A stretch of 64,000 nucleotides of DNA. Origin: Pelagibacteraceae bacterium AG-325-E23 (GTDB taxonomy: Bacteria; Pseudomonadota; Alphaproteobacteria; Pelagibacterales; Pelagibacteraceae). The stretch spans positions 47,444-111,443 of the forward strand of contig QBYG01000003.1 in the NCBI GenBank assembly GCA_003282945.1, given 5' to 3'. The position numbers and the translations under genes were made by a program. Below the pieces are notes generated by a model, which worked only from the letters and a program-made list of their open reading frames with translations, did no database searches and was not told the DNA's origin. Of this stretch, positions 60,333 through 64,000 are shown piece after piece (the first letter of the stretch is position 1; every line of letters starts with the position of its first letter).

Positions 60333-60852
60333 TATTTGTCAAAAAAGATTCTGGGTGAAATTGAAATCCATATACATCATCTTGATTATTTTCGAAACCC
60401 ATTGCTATATCAGATTTAGTACATCTCATAGTGATATTAAAGTTCTCATTTATAAAAGGTTCTTTTAGCTTAAGTGAGTGATACCTGCCAACTTTAAAAA
60501 TTGAATTTTTTTTAAAAATAGAATGATTGCTCGTAACTTTTACAGTCGATTGAAAACCATGATAAATATTTTTTTGTTGAATAATTTTTCCATTTTCACT
60601 GTGTAAGATCAATTGATAACCAAGACAAATACCAATAATTTTTTTTGTTCCTTTGTATTTATTATAAATCTTTATAGATGTTGGGTAATCTTTGGGTGAT
60701 CCTGGTCCTGGAGAAAATACTATTGTTTTAGATTTATCTAATAATTTTTTGTTTATATCAAAGTAATTTGAGCAATATACTTCGTCAAATTCAGAAAATT
60801 GATGAACTACATTCCAAGTAAATGAATCTTGATGATCAATAATATAAATCAT
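60295..60852 (-). CDS. pabA: Glutamine amidotransferase subunit (PabA/TrpG)
   Basis: A 185-residue class I glutaminase that delivers ammonia to the chorismate-binding partner. It starts MIYIIDHQDSFTWNVVHQF (usual N-terminus), has SPGPGSPKDYPTSI (49-60), the nucleophile Cys76 in GICLGYQ, where GHQ is more usual, and the catalytic His/Glu near the end in YGFQFHPESFLT. It overlaps the pabB-like gene by four bases and the aminotransferase gene by 38 bases, so all three are translated together. TrpG and PabA cannot be separated by sequence alone. Confidence 0.88.
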   Translation of the reverse strand: MIYIIDHQDSFTWNVVHQFSEFDEVYCSNYFDINKKLLDKSKTIVFSPGPGSPKDYPTSIKIYNKYKGTKKIIGICLGYQLILHSENGKIIQQKNIYHGFQSTVKVTSNHSIFKKNSIFKVGRYHSLKLKEPFINENFNITMRCTKSDIAMGFENNQDDVYGFQFHPESFLTNNGKILIKKILSA

Positions 60853-62063
60853 TTAAATAATTCCAAAAGTGATTTTGCTTTAATAAAGTTTTCATTGAAT
60901 TCTTTCTTTGAATTACTATCCAACACAACTCCAGAGGCTGCAGATATTTCTGAACTATTTTTAAAATTTAAAATTGATCTAATAATTATATTAAACCTCA
61001 TATCTTCATTAAATTTAATATACCCAAAACTCCCAGTAAAAATATTTCTATCTTCCTTTTCTTGCGAATTAAGTAATTCCAATGTTCTTATTTTAGGACA
61101 ACCAATGACAGATCCACCTGGCATCATTGATTTAATTATTTCTTTAATTGAAATATTACTTTTTAATTTTCCAATAATACTAGTTACGTAGTGATATAGG
61201 TGTTTATATTCTTCTACATATTTTTTCTTTTTAATTTTTACTGTACCTGGTTTGCATATTCTAGATAGATCATTTCTCTCAAGGTCTACAATCATATTAT
61301 GCTCTTTAGTTTCTTTACTGTTATTTCTAAAGAATCTGAGAGCATTAGATTTTGTCGTATATTTATTTTTTTTTAATGTTCCAGCAATAGGTTTAGTATT
61401 AATAAAATTGCCAACTCTATTGATTAAAGTCTCGGGCGAACAACTAACTATCGAGTAATCTTTATCTCTGATCATAAACGACTCAGGCGACGAGTTAATC
61501 TTCATTAGTTTCCAAAAGAAATTTACTGAATTTATAGTCGATTTATTCTTATATTTTGTACATATTTTTATTTGATAAGTTTCTCCTTCTCTAATTTTTC
61601 TAGAAAATACATTAAATATTTTTTGGTATTTATTAAATTCTATATTTAGTTTGAAAGGGCTAAGAATTTTAGTTTTTTGAAAAACTTCTTTGAATTCATC
61701 TTTTTTTAAATTTGAATGAATTATAATTTTGTTTCTTATTTTGATTAAAGTTTCAGGCTTATAAAAAATACCTTTGTAGAAATTCATTTTTTTTTGATTT
61801 TTTAGAGATAAATTTAAAAGACTACATAAAATCTCATAACCAAAAAATCCAACATATAAGTCGGTTTCTTTTCTATACTTTTTTGAAGAAAAGCTATCTA
61901 AAAATTTTGAAATATTATTTTTGTTAAGCGTTATCTTCTTTGAAAAATCCGTATAAATATTATACCCCCCATCAACTTTATAGATAATAAGGGGCTTATT
62001 AGACTGATAAAGTTTTTCTAAATATTTATTATGCTGAAATTTATGCTGGCTGAACTCTTTCAA
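60849..62063 (-). CDS. pabB: Chorismate-binding protein: aminodeoxychorismate synthase component I or anthranilate synthase-like
   Basis: A 404-residue chorismate-utilising enzyme. It has the core segments SCSPETLI, TKPIAGTLKKN (224-234) in which Ala227 replaces the Lys that PabB normally uses, IVDLERNDLSRICKPGTVKI, HLYHYVTSIIGKL and MMPGGSVIGCPKIR (about 306-320). The length is that of PabB, shorter than most TrpE. The start is TTG at 62063, as no ATG is available before the conserved part. It is followed by PabA- and PabC-like genes, favouring PABA synthesis, but the PIAGT motif is an anthranilate synthase trait. Both remain possible. Confidence 0.8.
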   Translation of the reverse strand: MKEFSQHKFQHNKYLEKLYQSNKPLIIYKVDGGYNIYTDFSKKITLNKNNISKFLDSFSSKKYRKETDLYVGFFGYEILCSLLNLSLKNQKKMNFYKGIFYKPETLIKIRNKIIIHSNLKKDEFKEVFQKTKILSPFKLNIEFNKYQKIFNVFSRKIREGETYQIKICTKYKNKSTINSVNFFWKLMKINSSPESFMIRDKDYSIVSCSPETLINRVGNFINTKPIAGTLKKNKYTTKSNALRFFRNNSKETKEHNMIVDLERNDLSRICKPGTVKIKKKKYVEEYKHLYHYVTSIIGKLKSNISIKEIIKSMMPGGSVIGCPKIRTLELLNSQEKEDRNIFTGSFGYIKFNEDMRFNIIIRSILNFKNSSEISAASGVVLDSNSKKEFNENFIKAKSLLELFK

Positions 62064-63264
62064 TTGTTTTCTCTATTATAGGTAAGTGTATCACACCTGC
62101 AAAAATTGATAATGCGATAGATGCGTACCAGGCATAATCAAAATTACCATGCATCTCATAAAAAACTCCCCCTAGATATGCTCCAAGAAAAGATCCAACT
62201 TGATGACTAACAAAAACTATACCATATAAAAGGCCTAGATGTTTTGTTCCAAATATATGTCCAACTATTCCATTTGTTGGAGGTACTGTAGAAAGCCATA
62301 GAAGGCCAAAGGTAACTCCAAAGACAACACAATTAAATACGCTTGGCGGTAAAAATATAAAATAAATTAGTGATACACCTCTTAAAAAATAGATCGCACT
62401 TAGTACTTTTTTTTTACTATACCTAGTGGCCAAAAATCCTGCCCCAATTGTTCCTATCATATTAAAAACACCTACTAATGCTAAAATCATTGCTGCCGTC
62501 CAATCAGGCAAACCTCTATCCATCATATAAGTTGGGATATGTGTTGCAACTAAAGCAATGTGCCAACCACAAACAAAAAATCCAAGAGTTAAAAAAATAA
62601 AGCTTTTATTTCCAAAAGCTTCTTTAAGAGCTTCCGATGCTGTTTGATTATTATCTAGATTACTACTACCTACAGGAACTTTGGGTGTACTGACAAATAA
62701 AGCAACAATTAATCCAATGCCTAAAAGAAAGCAAAAGTATAAGATGGTAATTTCCCAACCCATTTCAATTAGAGAATATCTAACCAATAAAGGTGAAACA
62801 AAAAAACCAAAAGATCCTGCGCAAGTAACAATGCCTGTAGCAATTGTTCTATTGGAAGCTGGAAAATGTTTCGCTACAACAGATACAGGAATACTAATAG
62901 CGGTGCCACCTAGTCCAATACCTATTAACACTCCAATTGTAAGCGTAAAATAGTGCCCCGTGTTAAGACCTGAGTAAAAAAGTAATAGCCCCGCTAAAAA
63001 AAATAAAAAACCAACAAAAATAGCTGTTGTTCCTCCATATTTATCAGTGATGAAACCAAAAACTGGACTAAAAATCCCCCACATTAAAAGCTGCAACCCA
63101 ATTACAAAACCAAAATGTGAAATAGAAATATTTAGATCTGCATTGAAATCAAAAAAAAAAAGACCAAATGTTTGCCTAATACCCATTGCAAAAATAACTG
63201 TTAATGAAGCTGCTACAAGTGTGATTAGGGCTTTTTTACTAGTAAAAAATTTTTCTGCGCTCAT
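62041..63264 (-). CDS. Major facilitator superfamily transporter
   Basis: A 407-residue carrier with 12 hydrophobic segments. The first half has GIRQTFGLFFFDFNADLNISISHFGFVIGLQLLMWGIFSPVFGFITDKYGGTTAI, with the motif A-like DKYGG, and the second half has GFLATRYSKKKVLSAI as the repeat. This type resembles oxalate/formate antiporter-like and monocarboxylate MFS proteins. The substrate is unknown. Its stop overlaps the pabB-like start by 23 bases, and its ATG overlaps the Cys/Met-metabolism gene stop by four bases, so a long co-transcript is likely. Confidence 0.88.
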   Translation of the reverse strand: MSAEKFFTSKKALITLVAASLTVIFAMGIRQTFGLFFFDFNADLNISISHFGFVIGLQLLMWGIFSPVFGFITDKYGGTTAIFVGFLFFLAGLLLFYSGLNTGHYFTLTIGVLIGIGLGGTAISIPVSVVAKHFPASNRTIATGIVTCAGSFGFFVSPLLVRYSLIEMGWEITILYFCFLLGIGLIVALFVSTPKVPVGSSNLDNNQTASEALKEAFGNKSFIFLTLGFFVCGWHIALVATHIPTYMMDRGLPDWTAAMILALVGVFNMIGTIGAGFLATRYSKKKVLSAIYFLRGVSLIYFIFLPPSVFNCVVFGVTFGLLWLSTVPPTNGIVGHIFGTKHLGLLYGIVFVSHQVGSFLGAYLGGVFYEMHGNFDYAWYASIALSIFAGVIHLPIIEKTIERVQPA

Positions 63265-64000
63265 TTAACGAGCATAAGGCTTTTTCTAATATCTGCAATT
63301 AAATCTTTTGGGTCTTCTAGTCCTATATGTAATCTTACTAAGTGTTCATTTTTGTTTAAATTAAGGAATTTTCTATCTCCCATCTCAATATCACTTTGTA
63401 GCAATGCTAAACTTTCAAAGCCTCCCCAACTATATCCATGACCAAACAATTTTAACGAATTTACAAATTTCAAAACTGATTTTCTACTTTTTGATTTTAT
63501 GATTAAGCCCATAAGACCTGAAGACCCTGAATAATATTTTTTCCACATTTTAAAATTAAATGAACTCTTTTTATAAGGGTATAAAAGTTTTACTTTTTTA
63601 CTTTTTGAAAGGAACTCGCAAACTTTTTTAGCATTAGACTCATGTTTATCTAATCTTATATCCAAAGTTCTCAAACCTCTTGTGATTAAGTAAGCATCAT
63701 CTGGTCCTAGTCTCAATCCTAAAATATCGTCTGCTTTTTTTACGTGTTTATAAACTTTTTCATTAACTGCTAAGCTACCACCCATTACATCAGAATGGCC
63801 TGAATAATATTTTGTTGCTGATACAATAGACATGTCAAATCCTAATTTGATAGGTTTTAAAAAGTAGGGGGTAGCCCATGTGTTATCAATTGCTGTAAAT
63901 ATATTATTTTTTTTTGCAATAGAAATAATCTTAGAAAGATCCTGAAACTCAAATGTGTTGCTGCCTGGGCACTCAACATAAATTAATTTTGTTTTTTTTG
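63261..64000 (-). CDS. Cys/Met-metabolism PLP-dependent enzyme (cystathionine beta-lyase-like), partial
   Basis: The visible C-terminal 246 residues belong to the cystathionine gamma/beta family. The frame continues past the window edge, with AIDNTWATPYFLKPIKLGFDMSIVSATKYYSGHSDVMGG: the Asp and Asn bind PLP and the Lys of SATKYYSGHSD is the internal aldimine lysine. The remaining part has GLRTLDIRLDKHESNA and a C-terminal SWGGFESLALL segment (typical of MetC-type 'SLGGxESL') and VRLHIGLED. It is most like cystathionine beta-lyase, though gamma-synthase cannot be ruled out. The true start lies beyond base 64000. Confidence 0.88.
   Translation of the reverse strand, partial: KKTKLIYVECPGSNTFEFQDLSKIISIAKKNNIFTAIDNTWATPYFLKPIKLGFDMSIVSATKYYSGHSDVMGGSLAVNEKVYKHVKKADDILGLRLGPDDAYLITRGLRTLDIRLDKHESNAKKVCEFLSKSKKVKLLYPYKKSSFNFKMWKKYYSGSSGLMGLIIKSKSRKSVLKFVNSLKLFGHGYSWGGFESLALLQSDIEMGDRKFLNLNKNEHLVRLHIGLEDPKDLIADIRKSLMLVK

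Noticed and set aside
1..64000. CRISPR arrays, insertion sequences, rRNA genes and riboswitches
   Set aside because: No regular repeat-spacer arrays, transposase genes or rRNA were seen. I looked for SAM and glycine riboswitch-like structure before metabolic genes and found nothing I could support.

Overview
The window looks like chromosome of a streamlined, AT-rich marine alphaproteobacterium of the SAR11 (Pelagibacterales) type. The evidence is very low GC, intergenic gaps of a few bases, many genes that overlap at start/stop codons or end to end, a large share of TRAP, tripartite-tricarboxylate and ABC uptake systems with periplasmic binding proteins, an APS-reductase/AprM sulfite-oxidation cluster, and an elongator tRNA-Met of alphaproteobacterial type. 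No phage structural genes, insertion sequences or CRISPR arrays are visible. The assignment is by gene content and style only; no 16S rRNA gene is present.

Layout, left to right. 1-7 kb: a partial TauE/SafE permease, dusA, then malonyl-CoA decarboxylase, a TRAP transporter and a divergent class III CoA-transferase, which together suggest malonate (or similar short diacid) use. 7-13 kb: rpoZ with a long acidic tail, an MFS carrier, a 3-hydroxyisobutyrate-dehydrogenase-like enzyme, an FMN split-barrel protein, gamma carbonic anhydrase, a thioredoxin-fold protein and a glycosyltransferase. 13-18 kb: a TctABC transporter, an AbrB-family membrane protein and a second TauE/SafE protein. 18-24 kb: a GT9 glycosyltransferase, a DUF6165-like protein, a nitrilase-family hydrolase, an amino-acid-type ABC transporter without its ATPase, a SpeD-SpeE fusion for spermidine synthesis and a class II aldolase. 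24-31 kb: a BKACE enzyme, a flavin aromatic hydroxylase, a type I extradiol dioxygenase, a FAH-family hydrolase and a TRAP transporter, reading as an aromatic ring-cleavage pathway. 31-36.4 kb: a tightly coupled operon mtnP - PhyH-type dioxygenase - mtnA - sulfatase - small membrane protein, with divergent apt.

36.4-43.2 kb is a compact integrative island. A tyrosine integrase and a complete type I restriction-modification system (hsdM, hsdS, hsdR) lie between two perfect 54-bp direct repeats made of the 5' part of a tRNA-Met(CAU) gene. The intact tRNA sits at the left end, and a 5' fragment with what looks like the original promoter is stranded at the right end. The island therefore appears to have replaced the 5' half and promoter of the tRNA instead of restoring its 3' end.

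43.2-50.9 kb holds a GST-like protein, small hypothetical proteins, a third TRAP transporter, a SHOCT-tailed secreted protein, a fatty acid desaturase and an SGNH-type protein. 50.9-59.1 kb is an organosulfonate-to-sulfite-to-APS module: Xsc and SuyAB release sulfite, a TauE/SafE protein may export it, and AprM-AprB-AprA can oxidise it. 59.1-64 kb has a HIT protein, a p-aminobenzoate-type cluster whose PabB-like protein has Ala where the PabB lysine is expected, an MFS carrier and a partial Cys/Met-metabolism PLP enzyme.

Three themes link distant parts of the window. Spermidine synthase makes methylthioadenosine, and MtnP, Apt, MtnA and possibly the class II aldolase would recycle it. Three solute-binding-protein genes are followed immediately by strong hairpins, which could set binding-protein to permease ratios. 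Sulfite chemistry recurs through Xsc, SuyAB, Apr and three TauE/SafE proteins.
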